Positions 1 to 7,505 are shown, counted from the first letter of the stretch. The stretch is DNA of 21,355 bases from GWF2-33-9 sp964405755 (GCA_964405755.1 CAYOPF010000037.1:1-21355); one strand, 5' to 3'. Notes: generated by a model from the sequence alone, not told the origin. A program made the numbers and translations.

Positions 1-98
1 GTTTTAATTTCTTTAATAAATTTACCCAACAATGAATACGTGTACTAAGGTTCATGTGTCTATAAGTGAAATATTACTAACTAAATGTTCAGAATAAC

Positions 99-116
99 AA
101 GATTTGAGAAAATCTT
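99..116 (-). terminator. Possible weak terminator hairpin after the antiporter gene
   Basis: A perfect 7-bp inverted repeat (AAGATTT and AAATCTT) with a 4-base loop lies 17 bases past the antiporter stop on the minus strand. Read on that strand, the stem is followed by GTTATT, a poor U-tract. Position favours a role in ending the minus-strand operon, but the stem is AT-rich and the tail is weak. Confidence 0.3.
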
Positions 117-133
117 AAATTAAAATAGAAAAT

Positions 134-1093
134 TTAAAAACCAAAGATAACTGAAAGTAAATAAACAATGTAGATGATTACAAAAATGCTGCCTTCCCAT
201 CTTTGGAGAGTGTATTTTTTAAAGAAAAGAATGCCCCCAAGCAATAAAACTGAAATGACAATATTGAAAATCACATCCGAGTTGATAGCTGATGATATTG
301 GCATTGGCATAATAAAGGAAGTAATTCCGAGTATCCACAAGGTATTGAATATATTCGAGCCAACGATATTACCAATTGCAATATCTGCTTTGTTTTTATA
401 AGCCGCAATCACCGATGTTGCAAGTTCTGGAAGTGATGTGCCAACGGCAACTATAGTAAGACCAATAATTCTTTCGGACATACCAAACATTTTTGCAAGA
501 TTTACTGCATTGTCCACAATCATTTCCCCACCAAAGTACAAACCTATTAGTCCAATTAAGATCATAGTAATTGATATTAAAGTTGTGTATTCTTTTGCTT
601 CTTCTGCTTCTGGAGCGTAGAACTCTTTTGCGAGCTCGTAGGTATAGTATAAAAAAATCACGAGTAACAGCCATAGCAATATACCATCTGTTCTGGAAAG
701 CAAATTACTGGAAGCATTATCAAATAGTACATCATTCGACATAAAATATACAGCCAAAATGGCCAAAATCGCAAATGGAATTTCTTTCCAAGTAGTATTG
801 TGCTGAACTGCAAGAGGTGAAATAATAGCCGAAATCCCAAGTATCAACAATATGTTAGCTATGTTACTTCCTATCACATTACCAAATGCCAGATCGGATG
901 TACCATTAATTGCCGACATAATGTTGACAACCAGTTCAGGTGCCGATGTTCCAAAGGCAACTATCGTTAAACCTATCACAATTGGCAGTATTTTGAATTT
1001 GAGTGCAACAGACGAAGCACCACGAACAAGTGCTTCTCCACCAGCAATAAGTATTATAAGTCCTAAAAGAAGAAGTAAGATTGGTATCGCCAT
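134..1093 (-). CDS. Calcium/sodium antiporter, CaCA family (YrbG-like)
   Basis: Inner-membrane cation/Ca2+ exchanger of 319 residues, full length for the bacterial YrbG type. It is very hydrophobic, with about ten membrane segments. It shows the two inverted alpha repeats that define the family: GLTIVAFGTSAPE (residues 41-53) with GNVIGSN (71-77), and GLTIVAVGTSLPE (211-223) with GNIVGSN (241-247). The acidic residues E53 and E223 are the expected cation ligands. A charged cytoplasmic loop (about 155-170) separates the halves. The ATG at 1093 has a modest AGGG about five bases upstream. It follows the lipoprotein gene by 64 bases on the same strand and may be the last gene of the sigma-factor operon. 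The family is secure; which ion it moves here cannot be read from sequence. Confidence 0.95.
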   Translation of the reverse strand: MAIPILLLLLGLIILIAGGEALVRGASSVALKFKILPIVIGLTIVAFGTSAPELVVNIMSAINGTSDLAFGNVIGSNIANILLILGISAIISPLAVQHNTTWKEIPFAILAILAVYFMSNDVLFDNASSNLLSRTDGILLWLLLVIFLYYTYELAKEFYAPEAEEAKEYTTLISITMILIGLIGLYFGGEMIVDNAVNLAKMFGMSERIIGLTIVAVGTSLPELATSVIAAYKNKADIAIGNIVGSNIFNTLWILGITSFIMPMPISSAINSDVIFNIVISVLLLGGILFFKKYTLQRWEGSIFVIIYIVYLLSVIFGF

Positions 1094-1157
1094 AATGCCC
1101 TAACTTTATAAAGGTTTTATGACGAATTTAAGAAAATTTATTAATTTTTTGATTTAC

Positions 1158-1796
1158 TTATTTATAATCTGCTTCGAAAATTGCCTGGAAATTGAAGGTA
1201 TTCAACGCTACGTACTGCCCTAAATCTGCATTGAGAAAGCCACGAACTCCGCTAGTTTTCGATTCTTGGTAAATTGAAAAGATTATTCCCAATTCCTTTT
1301 CGTTGATGATATATTTACGACCAGTTTTTAAATCTTTAATAATCAGGTCAACACGAACTATACTCTTTCTCTCTGGATCTATTGCATTTCCGATTTTTCC
1401 AAGAGGTATTGATAAGCTATCAATACTCAATCTCATCGAAACTACTCTATCGCCTCTGTTATTGATTACTTCGTCGGGAATATTACACTTAACTTCCACA
1501 TCTATCGCGACAACGCTTTCTTCTTTAGTTGTATCGATAATGAATCTATTTCTGATAAAAGTATGATTGCTTCCCCAAGCCATCGACGAGCCTCTTGCTC
1601 CAACCGAAAAATATTCAACAAAATTCCATTTTGCAAGCATTTCGATAGGTTTCTTAATGCTATCACTTGGTCCAGGAATAGTAGGGTTCAATTCGGTTAT
1701 TTTTACATTTGGATCAGTTCCATAAGTATCGGAACATCCATATATCAAGTAAATTAATCCTAACAACTTTATCAATAATATTATTCTGTGCTTCAT
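1158..1796 (-). CDS. Hypothetical lipoprotein in the sigma-factor operon
   Basis: I do not recognise the family. The 212-residue product starts with a lysine/arginine-rich N-terminus and a hydrophobic stretch (5-19) ending in IYGC, so Cys21 is a likely lipidation site, although Tyr at -2 is unusual for a lipobox. The mature part is mixed polar and beta-rich with no cysteine pair or catalytic motif that I can name. The start is supported by AAGGA about seven bases before the ATG. The gene begins 14 bases after the stop of the anti-sigma/beta-barrel gene, so the two are almost certainly cotranscribed. An envelope-associated partner or target of the sigma system is a reasonable inference, but nothing in the sequence proves it. 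Confidence 0.75.
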   Translation of the reverse strand: MKHRIILLIKLLGLIYLIYGCSDTYGTDPNVKITELNPTIPGPSDSIKKPIEMLAKWNFVEYFSVGARGSSMAWGSNHTFIRNRFIIDTTKEESVVAIDVEVKCNIPDEVINNRGDRVVSMRLSIDSLSIPLGKIGNAIDPERKSIVRVDLIIKDLKTGRKYIINEKELGIIFSIYQESKTSGVRGFLNADLGQYVALNTFNFQAIFEADYK

Positions 1797-1810
1797 AATG
1801 TTTTCCTTAA

Positions 1811-3019
1811 CTAAAAGTGGAATATTATTCCGTAATTTAAACCAATTTTCTTAGCAAAAAATTCTTTATTTTGATGCAAGTGTCTAAGTAAAGAGCCTTC
1901 CACACCAATTATAAAACCGTACTCCTTGGAAGGACTAATTTCTGTACCAATCATAAATCTACCAACTTGTCCAACTTTATTGCCACCTAAATATAATTGT
2001 GCAAAGGACTTAAAGCTGTTGTAATTTAACCAATTCCATTTCCCAACAATACCAACTGAGGTATAGTTTGTATTCTGCTCGTATCTGAAATCTTTCGATT
2101 CAATCTGTCCGGAATAGTCAAGATAATAGAACTCCTGTCGAACGTCAACTCCAACGGCAAAATTAGGATTAAAGTCGTACATTAAAATCAACGATTTTGA
2201 ATCAAAAATTGGTTGGGAAGACCGTGGCAAAGGACTTTGCGGCAGTGAATAACTATCGTTTCCAGTAAACATAACAGAAATGTTATCCAAACCTATACTT
2301 TTTACTGCATATTCGAAGGGTATCATTTGAATCGCTCCAATTTTTTCGAAAACATTCGAATTACTTATATTTTCTTTTTGGAAAATTGGATTTGCGAGAT
2401 TTTGCTTATTAAAATCAGCAGCTGAAATTAAATTCAAATCAACATCCGAAAGTGAATTCTGTTCTTCATTGACTGCTTGTTCCTCTACGGGCAAAGTAAT
2501 ATCTTTATCTTTCTTCTGAATATATACATATTTAATTTTTTCTTTGACTGGTTGAATTTCTTCTTCTTTATTTTCCAGTGCATTGTTCGAGACAATTGGT
2601 ATTTGGTTACTTTGCTCAAAATTTGGTTTTTGAGTATTTCCTCCCAGATTGGAGATATTGCCATTATCCGAGTTTTGCATATTGAAGAAATAAAACAAAG
2701 CAGCTGTAATAATGACAGAGGCAATATTGGTAAAAATCAATCCACTATATTTAGCCCAAAACGATGTAGCAGCTATATTTGTCGCAGTTGAACTTGTTGC
2801 AATAGCAGTAATGCCAAGGTTGGAAAATATCGCATTAGTTGCTCCCATACTTGGTTGATATGCGGTAAAATCTGTTAAAGCTGCTCGTTCGAACGATAAA
2901 TACTGCTTGAATTCCGAACGCAGAGATGGATTTTTTGCCATACTTTCGAACAAATTCTGTTCTGTTATCGGATCCAAGCCCTCATCAATAAACTTATGAA
3001 TTAATTCTGACTGTTCCAT
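1811..3019 (-). CDS. Single-TM anti-sigma-like protein with C-terminal beta-barrel-like domain
   Basis: Predicted partner of the sigma factor encoded just upstream (20-base gap). Residues 1-55 form an acidic and basic helical segment (start MEQSELIHKFIDEGL) of the kind seen at the N-terminus of anti-sigma factors, though no zinc-binding HxxxCxxC motif is present. One hydrophobic segment (about 92-112) would span the inner membrane. A polar Asn/Glu/Lys-rich linker (113-270) follows. Residues 275-402 show alternating beta strands rich in aromatic and glycine residues, for example LILMYDF and SVGIVGKWNW, and the chain ends in Phe, as outer-membrane barrels and porin-like domains do. GAGGAG eight bases before the ATG is one of the best ribosome sites here. 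The anti-sigma role is inferred from synteny and topology; the C-terminal domain could instead be a soluble periplasmic beta domain. Confidence 0.7.
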   Translation of the reverse strand: MEQSELIHKFIDEGLDPITEQNLFESMAKNPSLRSEFKQYLSFERAALTDFTAYQPSMGATNAIFSNLGITAIATSSTATNIAATSFWAKYSGLIFTNIASVIITAALFYFFNMQNSDNGNISNLGGNTQKPNFEQSNQIPIVSNNALENKEEEIQPVKEKIKYVYIQKKDKDITLPVEEQAVNEEQNSLSDVDLNLISAADFNKQNLANPIFQKENISNSNVFEKIGAIQMIPFEYAVKSIGLDNISVMFTGNDSYSLPQSPLPRSSQPIFDSKSLILMYDFNPNFAVGVDVRQEFYYLDYSGQIESKDFRYEQNTNYTSVGIVGKWNWLNYNSFKSFAQLYLGGNKVGQVGRFMIGTEISPSKEYGFIIGVEGSLLRHLHQNKEFFAKKIGLNYGIIFHF

Positions 3020-3027
3020 TTATTTTA

Positions 3028-3034
3028 TCTCCTC
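3028..3034 (-). promoter_or_regulatory. Strong Shine-Dalgarno for the anti-sigma-like gene
   Basis: On the minus strand GAGGAGA lies eight bases before the ATG at 3019. Sites this strong are rare in the window, and the sigma gene itself has none, so the anti-sigma-like protein is probably translated more efficiently than its sigma factor. Confidence 0.6.
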
Positions 3035-3040
3035 AATTTC

Positions 3041-3598
3041 TCAATTAATAAATTCATCGTAATATGGTTTAAGTATTACTTTAATTTGTTGTTTAGCTCT
3101 AAATACCCTTTTACGGGCATTCTCGGTAGTTATGTCCAGAACTTCGGCAATTTCGTCGTATTCCAGCCCATCGTACAATCTAAGAACCAAAGGTTCACGG
3201 TATTTAAGTTCCAGGCTTTCTATTGCTTTTTGTATTACCTGTAAATTAGTATTTGCAAATTCTTCGATGATTGAATAAGAATAATCTACAGTATAATTGG
3301 TATGTTTTGTCTTCTCGTCCCTAATTGCATTCAAAGATAGGTTTCGGGCTATTCTCAATAGAAAGCTAAGCAAACTTACCTTCATTTTCTCTATTCGTAC
3401 ATTCTGATAGAACTTAATAAATGTATCCTGAAAAATATCATCTGCAACTTGTTTATCCTTAATTATCTTGTAGCAATAAGAATGCACCCTCGAAGCATAT
3501 CGCTGATAAATGCATCTGAACGAAGCATCCGATGTTTGCTTGTTGTCGGACAGCAAGCTATGCAATAATTCTATATCTTCTAATTTACGGCAATCCAA
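3041..3598 (-). CDS. ECF (sigma-70 family) RNA polymerase sigma factor
   Basis: Extracytoplasmic-function sigma factor of 185 residues, the usual size. Region 2 spans about 27-95 and includes ADDIFQDTFIKFYQNV, the -10 recognition and core-binding helix, and SFLLRIARNLSLNAIRD. Region 4 spans about 122-172 with LKYREPLVLRLYDGLEYDEI and the helix-turn-helix ITTENARKRVFRAKQQIK that reads the -35 element. No region 1 or 3 is present. The start is TTG: a TAA stop lies in frame two codons upstream and there is no early ATG. No Shine-Dalgarno is visible. It heads an operon with an anti-sigma-like membrane protein and a lipoprotein, which points to control by an envelope signal. Confidence 0.93.
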   Translation of the reverse strand: MDCRKLEDIELLHSLLSDNKQTSDASFRCIYQRYASRVHSYCYKIIKDKQVADDIFQDTFIKFYQNVRIEKMKVSLLSFLLRIARNLSLNAIRDEKTKHTNYTVDYSYSIIEEFANTNLQVIQKAIESLELKYREPLVLRLYDGLEYDEIAEVLDITTENARKRVFRAKQQIKVILKPYYDEFIN

Positions 3599-3649
3599 TA
3601 GTTATCAGTGCTTTAATATATAATTTACACGTTAATTGAAATTTTGTTC

Positions 3650-3684
3650 CAAAATTACAAAAAAATAAAAAAAAACTAATCAAA
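3650..3684 (-). promoter_or_regulatory. Candidate promoter of the sigma-factor operon (TAATTTTG)
   Basis: Read on the minus strand, TAATTTTG (3657 to 3650) matches the TAnnTTTG -7 element of Bacteroidota promoters exactly. A TTTG lies 23 bases upstream (3684-3681), longer than the usual spacing of about 20, so the -33 part is doubtful. The leader to the TTG start would be roughly 45 bases. Confidence 0.35.
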
Positions 3685-3723
3685 AAAATGCCTTTTTCGT
3701 CTTTATATAAAATAGAAAATGAA

Positions 3724-3729
3724 AAGGAA
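3724..3729 (+). promoter_or_regulatory. Shine-Dalgarno that decides the nitroreductase start
   Basis: AAGGAA sits about seven bases before the ATG at 3736. The in-frame ATG at 3688 has only A-rich sequence before it. This supports the shorter, 192-residue protein. Confidence 0.55.
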
Positions 3730-3735
3730 TACGAT

Positions 3736-4314
3736 ATGATAAAAAAAGCAATTACAAGTGTAGAAGTCAACGATTTAATTTCGAACCGATGGAGCCCACG
3801 TTCGTTCAAAGAAAGCAAATTTCTAACAAAGGAACAAATCACGCAACTACTCGAAGCAGCTCGATGGGCCGCTTCGTCGATGAATGAGCAGCCTTGGAGA
3901 TTTGTGGTTTGGAACCGCAACGAAAATCCAGAGAATTTTCAAAAAGTATTTGATTGTTTATCCGAAGGAAACCAAAAATGGTGCAAAAATGTTAATACTT
4001 TCATCTTGGCAGCTGCATACACAAAATATAGCAATGGTGATACTAATACAAGTGCACAATTCGATACCGGACTTGCTGTTGGAAACATGCTGATTCAAGC
4101 TGTATCGATGGGCCTGGCAACACATCCTATGGGAGGATACGATAAACAAAAGATTAAAGAAATTTTTAATTTATCTGATGATTTAATTCAATATGCAATA
4201 ATTGCTATTGGTTATCAAGCCGAAGCCGAACAACTGGAAGATCCGATATTTATTAAAAGAGAAAAAGCGAATCGGCTGAGAAAAGAGTTAGGTGAAATAA
4301 TGATTAAGATATAA
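3736..4314 (+). CDS. Nitroreductase family protein (FMN-dependent)
   Basis: Probable FMN-dependent NAD(P)H oxidoreductase of the nitroreductase fold, cytoplasmic, 192 residues from the ATG at 3736. Family hallmarks are RWSPRSF (18-24) and SSMNEQPWRF (47-56), which contribute to FMN phosphate and ring binding, then GLATHPMGGY (126-135) and AIIAIGY (154-160) of the C-terminal half. A further in-frame ATG at 3688 would add 16 residues, but the 3736 start has a Shine-Dalgarno and places the conserved RxSPR motif at its usual distance from the N-terminus. It is divergent from the sigma factor. The substrate is not readable: members reduce nitro compounds, quinones, enones or act in cofactor metabolism. 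Confidence 0.9.
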   Translation: MIKKAITSVEVNDLISNRWSPRSFKESKFLTKEQITQLLEAARWAASSMNEQPWRFVVWNRNENPENFQKVFDCLSEGNQKWCKNVNTFILAAAYTKYSNGDTNTSAQFDTGLAVGNMLIQAVSMGLATHPMGGYDKQKIKEIFNLSDDLIQYAIIAIGYQAEAEQLEDPIFIKREKANRLRKELGEIMIKI

Positions 4315-4348
4315 TTTTTGGAAAACAATTTTTTAAACTTAAGAATTC

Positions 4349-4885
4349 TTATTTATCAACAGAATAACCATATTTTTCAGGATATGGTGGTAATGGCAAT
4401 GATTCTGGAATTCCCATTAGCGGATAATCTTTCCTTAATGGATAAATTGATTCGCCTGTTTCAGGATTTTTGTAATCTTCTGTCATATAGAAACGACGCA
4501 AGAATGGATGATTATCGAAAATTATTCCATACATATCGTATGTTTCTCTTTCGTACCAATTTGCACTTTCCCATACAGAAGTAATCGAAGGACAATGTGG
4601 ATGATGTTCTTCTATTGGAGTTTTAACAATCAAATACCACTTTTTCGGAAGTGAATATAAAGTATAAACCACTTCGAATCTATTTGGTTTCTTTAGCCAG
4701 TCAACTGCAGTGATATCGATACACATATCGAAACTGCTTTCTGGATTGTTCTTCAGCTCATTCATTACATCCAACAAAATATCTTTTTTAATCAACAGCG
4801 TAAGTTGGTTACGATGCTCGTAAAAATCGAAATGAACTTGCTTATGTTCCAAAATTGTCGATATGATTTGTTTATCGATATACAT
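4349..4885 (-). CDS. nuoC: NADH-quinone oxidoreductase subunit C (complex I 30 kDa subunit)
   Basis: Peripheral-arm subunit of respiratory complex I, 178 residues. The 30 kDa signature is intact: ESANWYERETYDMYG (106-120) followed by HPFLRRFYM (126-134), then YPLRKDYPL (148-156), where the conserved RKDYPL packs against NuoD. No NuoD domain is fused to it. The start has AAGGAC at good spacing, and that site overlaps the stop of the STAS gene upstream. Normally nuoC lies between nuoB and nuoD; here neither is present on either side. The downstream neighbour is the convergent nitroreductase, 34 bases away. It may be the only copy, displaced from a split nuo cluster, or a second copy. Confidence 0.93.
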   Translation of the reverse strand: MYIDKQIISTILEHKQVHFDFYEHRNQLTLLIKKDILLDVMNELKNNPESSFDMCIDITAVDWLKKPNRFEVVYTLYSLPKKWYLIVKTPIEEHHPHCPSITSVWESANWYERETYDMYGIIFDNHPFLRRFYMTEDYKNPETGESIYPLRKDYPLMGIPESLPLPPYPEKYGYSVDK

Positions 4886-4890
4886 AATAA

Positions 4891-4898
4891 GTCCTTAA
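4891..4898 (-). promoter_or_regulatory. nuoC Shine-Dalgarno overlapping the STAS stop codon
   Basis: On the minus strand the sequence TAAGGAC combines the TAA stop of the STAS gene (4897-4895) with an AAGGA ribosome site six bases before the nuoC ATG. This layout suggests translational coupling of the two genes. Confidence 0.5.
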
Positions 4899-5251
4899 TT
4901 ATTTTTGGGATTATTAAGAATATTGGCTTTAGCAGTTTCCACATCGTCGGTAAAAGTGAATAACTGATCAATTTTGGTCATCGACATTAAACTACGCACA
5001 AACTTATTAGCATTCACGATGTGGACAGGTACATTATATTCCCGTAATTGTCGATGGGCTAATAAAAATGCTCCTAAACCAGAGCTGTCCATTGAATGCA
5101 CTTTGCCAATTTCAAAAACCATTCCTTGAATATCAGGTTGAGCTTCAATTAAAATCTTAGCCTTCAAATCTGGTGCGTTATCGGCACCCACACTGTTTTC
5201 TTTAATTGTAAAAACAATTATCTTATCGTCGTTTTCTATTGAGAATTTCAT
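4895..5251 (-). CDS. STAS-domain anti-sigma factor antagonist (SpoIIAA-like)
   Basis: Small cytoplasmic STAS protein, 118 residues from the ATG at 5251. The phosphorylation loop MDSSGLGAFLLAHRQL (54-69) is intact; the second serine (Ser57) is the residue phosphorylated by RsbW/SpoIIAB-type kinases in the family. Such proteins act as partner-switch components that release sigma factors or steer phosphatases. The frame is open to a TTG at 5284, but that codon lies inside a good promoter match, so the ATG is chosen. No kinase (RsbW-like) or phosphatase is adjacent. The gene precedes nuoC with a 9-base gap. A link with the ECF sigma factor 1.3 kb away is possible but unsupported, because ECF factors do not normally use STAS switches. 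Confidence 0.88.
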   Translation of the reverse strand: MKFSIENDDKIIVFTIKENSVGADNAPDLKAKILIEAQPDIQGMVFEIGKVHSMDSSGLGAFLLAHRQLREYNVPVHIVNANKFVRSLMSMTKIDQLFTFTDDVETAKANILNNPKNN

Positions 5252-5281
5252 TTTTTTCGTAATATTGTTTTTGTTGTAAAT

Positions 5282-5313
5282 CAAAATTAATAATTTGTGA
5301 ACAAAAAAACAAA
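5282..5313 (-). promoter_or_regulatory. Candidate Bacteroidota-type promoter for the STAS-nuoC pair
   Basis: Read on the minus strand, TTTG (5313-5310) is followed after exactly 20 bases by TAATTTTG (5289-5282). This fits the TTTG / TAnnTTTG (-33/-7) consensus of Bacteroidota. The implied leader before the ATG at 5251 is about 25-30 bases. The element overlaps the first codons of the divergent glycosyltransferase. Confidence 0.45.
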
Positions 5314-6358
5314 AAAAATCGATATTATAAATAATATTTTAATAATCAGATTAAGTTCAATTGGCGATATTGTCCTCACATCCCCAATAGTGCGTGTTTT
5401 AAAGAATTCCTACCCTAATAGCAAGTTGTTCTTTCTCACTTTCGACCATTTTAAAGAAACTGTTGTTTTCAACAAAAGAATTGATGAAAAAATTTTTATA
5501 CCTAAGCATTCTTTAAAATCAGATTTTGCAAATTATTTCAGAACTAAATTACATGAAATGGGTAACGCAAAATTCGATTTAATCATCGATTTGCAAAACA
5601 ACCATTATTCCAGAAAAATTATCTCTTATTTGGACTATGACAACCTATTTAAATTAAACAAGGAAAGACTGCACAAATTATCTTTAGTTTACTTTAAAAT
5701 ACCGTTAATCAAAAATTACAGCGTTATCGATAATTATTTTTCTTGTTTCAGCAACGAATTGAACCTTCAGGATGATGGATTAGGGGTCGAATTCTGGTTA
5801 GATAAAGAATCATCATATCCTATACAAAGGGAAGTAAAGAGTGATAAAAAAATAACTATAGCGATAGCACCGGGTGCCGCTCATAAAACAAAACAGTGGT
5901 TACCAGATTATTTTGTGAAGTTAATTAATTTATTGTCAGCCAAGTTATTGGATACAATAGAAATTCAATTACTTGGATCAATAAGAGAATTAGATATAGC
6001 AAATTACATCGAATCTGGAGTTAAGTTTGAATTGAAAAATTTTGTATCGAAAACAAATTTAATCGAGACTGCTAAATTGATCGATAAATCAGATTTATTT
6101 ATAACCAATGATACAGGATTGATGCACATTGCTGCCGCAAGGCAGGTTCCAACAATTGCAATATTTGGGTCGTCGGTCAAGGAATTAGGCTTTGCTCATT
6201 TTAGCAATAATTTTAGGATTTTAGAAGAACAATTGTGGTGTCGTCCTTGTTCGCATATTGGACGGCGAAATTGCCCTTTATATCATTTTAAATGTATGAA
6301 AAGCATCAAGCCCAAGTATGTTTTCGATACTTGTTTGGAAATGTTTAATCGACAATAA
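5297..6358 (+). CDS. Glycosyltransferase family 9 (heptosyltransferase-like)
   Basis: Probable ADP-heptose:LPS heptosyltransferase or related enzyme of GT-B fold, 353 residues, acting on the cytoplasmic face in core lipopolysaccharide assembly. The N-terminal acceptor motif is IIRLSSIGDIVLTSPIVRVL (16-35). The C-terminal nucleotide-sugar half has IAPGAAHKTKQW (190-201) and TNDTGLMHIAAA (270-281), the second containing the conserved D-T-G-x-x-H. A cysteine-rich tail, LWCRPCSHIGRRNCP (313-327) plus FKCM (331-334), is common in heptosyltransferase-like proteins of this group. The start is GTG at 5297 without a Shine-Dalgarno; no early ATG exists. It is divergent from the STAS gene, and its last 14 bases overlap the 3' end of the convergent methyltransferase. 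The donor sugar is not certain. Confidence 0.9.
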   Translation: MNKKTKKIDIINNILIIRLSSIGDIVLTSPIVRVLKNSYPNSKLFFLTFDHFKETVVFNKRIDEKIFIPKHSLKSDFANYFRTKLHEMGNAKFDLIIDLQNNHYSRKIISYLDYDNLFKLNKERLHKLSLVYFKIPLIKNYSVIDNYFSCFSNELNLQDDGLGVEFWLDKESSYPIQREVKSDKKITIAIAPGAAHKTKQWLPDYFVKLINLLSAKLLDTIEIQLLGSIRELDIANYIESGVKFELKNFVSKTNLIETAKLIDKSDLFITNDTGLMHIAAARQVPTIAIFGSSVKELGFAHFSNNFRILEEQLWCRPCSHIGRRNCPLYHFKCMKSIKPKYVFDTCLEMFNRQ

Positions 6359-7505
6359 ATCCAAAAAATTTCAAATATTTTGTCTCGGGTAAAGCATCCA
6401 AAATGGGATGGTCGGGGGATTGCAAACCCCGATAAATAAGTCGCAATTTACGATTATTTTCATTAGCTGCTTGTTGGATGATTTCGTAGAATTTGTCTTC
6501 GAAAATATGATGGGAACAGCTTGACGAAAGCAAAATTCCTCCATTTTCCAAATTTTTTATAGCTAATTTATTTATTCTATAGTATGCCCGAACTGCTTCG
6601 GGTATATTCTTTTTGCTTTTCGTAAATGCTGGTGGATCGGATATTACTATATTAAATTTCTCAGTATTATTTTTGAGGTAATCGAAGCAATCCTCTTGGA
6701 CAAAATCGATATTATTGAATTCATTAATAATTGCATTATTTTTTGCACTTTCGATTACGTTCGTCTGAATATCGACTCCTACAATTGTGCTTGCGCCTCC
6801 CTTAGCCGCATTTAACGCAAAACCTCCCTGATTGCAGAACAAATCTAAAACTCTACTATTTCGTGCAATTTTTTGCACAAAAAGTCGATTTAACCTTTGA
6901 TCGTAGAAATATCCGGTTTTTTGCCCCTCAATTAGATTTACCTGGAATTTTACTCCGTTTTCTTCAATCAACATTTTGTCGGGAATCTCGCCAAATAGAA
7001 TTTCATCACTTTGGGACAGTCCTTCGCGTTGTCGCCAAATAGATGAATTTTTTTGTAAAATTCCTTTTGTTTTCGGATTGAGTTCAAGTATAGCCTTGCG
7101 AATTAATTCTCTAATTTTTTCGAATCCAGCCGAGAAGATTTCGAAAACAAAATATTCTCCATATCTATCTATAACTAAGCCAGGCAGGTAATCGGATTCG
7201 CCGAATACGATACGGCAAAAATTGAAATTATCAATTATCTTTTCGCGTATTGTAAAAGCAGAAAGAATTCGGGATTTGATTAATTGATAATCTACTTCGT
7301 TGGCAAACAATAGCCTAACTGCAATCAAGCTATTTTTGTTATAGAAACCTAAACCATAATTATAATTACTTCTATCTACTATTTTAACTATCGAACCTGC
7401 TTCCAAATCAGGCAATTCCACCAATTCATTGGAAAATATCCAAGGATGTCCAGTATTGATTCTTCGTGCAACTTTACTATTCTTCAAAGTTAGTATTTCG
7501 TTCAT
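6345..7505 (-). CDS. rlmI: 23S rRNA (cytosine-C5) methyltransferase, RlmI type
   Basis: Class I SAM-dependent methyltransferase that probably makes m5C in 23S rRNA (C1962 in the E. coli enzyme). The 386 residues match the family length. An N-terminal PUA RNA-binding domain (about 2-75) contains GHPWIFSNEL (19-28). The SAM site includes RVLDLFCNQGGFALNAA (218-234). Motif IV is ISDPPAFTKSKK (288-299), and SSSCSHH (327-333) holds the likely catalytic Cys330. Before the SAM site, EGQKTGYFYDQRLNR (193-207) is a strong family motif. It starts at an ATG 81 bases from the divergent rhomboid gene. Close relatives with other rRNA targets exist, so the symbol is by family. Confidence 0.9.
   Translation of the reverse strand: MNEILTLKNSKVARRINTGHPWIFSNELVELPDLEAGSIVKIVDRSNYNYGLGFYNKNSLIAVRLLFANEVDYQLIKSRILSAFTIREKIIDNFNFCRIVFGESDYLPGLVIDRYGEYFVFEIFSAGFEKIRELIRKAILELNPKTKGILQKNSSIWRQREGLSQSDEILFGEIPDKMLIEENGVKFQVNLIEGQKTGYFYDQRLNRLFVQKIARNSRVLDLFCNQGGFALNAAKGGASTIVGVDIQTNVIESAKNNAIINEFNNIDFVQEDCFDYLKNNTEKFNIVISDPPAFTKSKKNIPEAVRAYYRINKLAIKNLENGGILLSSSCSHHIFEDKFYEIIQQAANENNRKLRLIYRGLQSPDHPILDALPETKYLKFFGFIVD

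Noticed and set aside
3688..3735. Upstream ATG adding 16 residues to the nitroreductase
   Set aside because: No ribosome site before it, whereas the ATG at 3736 has AAGGA at good spacing and fits the family N-terminus.
3585..3920. A 111-codon frame on the minus strand across the sigma/nitroreductase gap
   Set aside because: It overlaps two well-supported genes and crosses the promoter region; its product shows no recognisable domain.
4340..4351. 12-bp palindrome TAAGAATTCTTA between nitroreductase and nuoC
   Set aside because: No loop and no T-run, so neither a hairpin nor a terminator; probably chance in AT-rich DNA with an EcoRI-like core.
5252..5284. TTG start adding 11 residues to the STAS protein
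   Set aside because: It lies in the TAATTTTG promoter element, and the added residues are not family-like.
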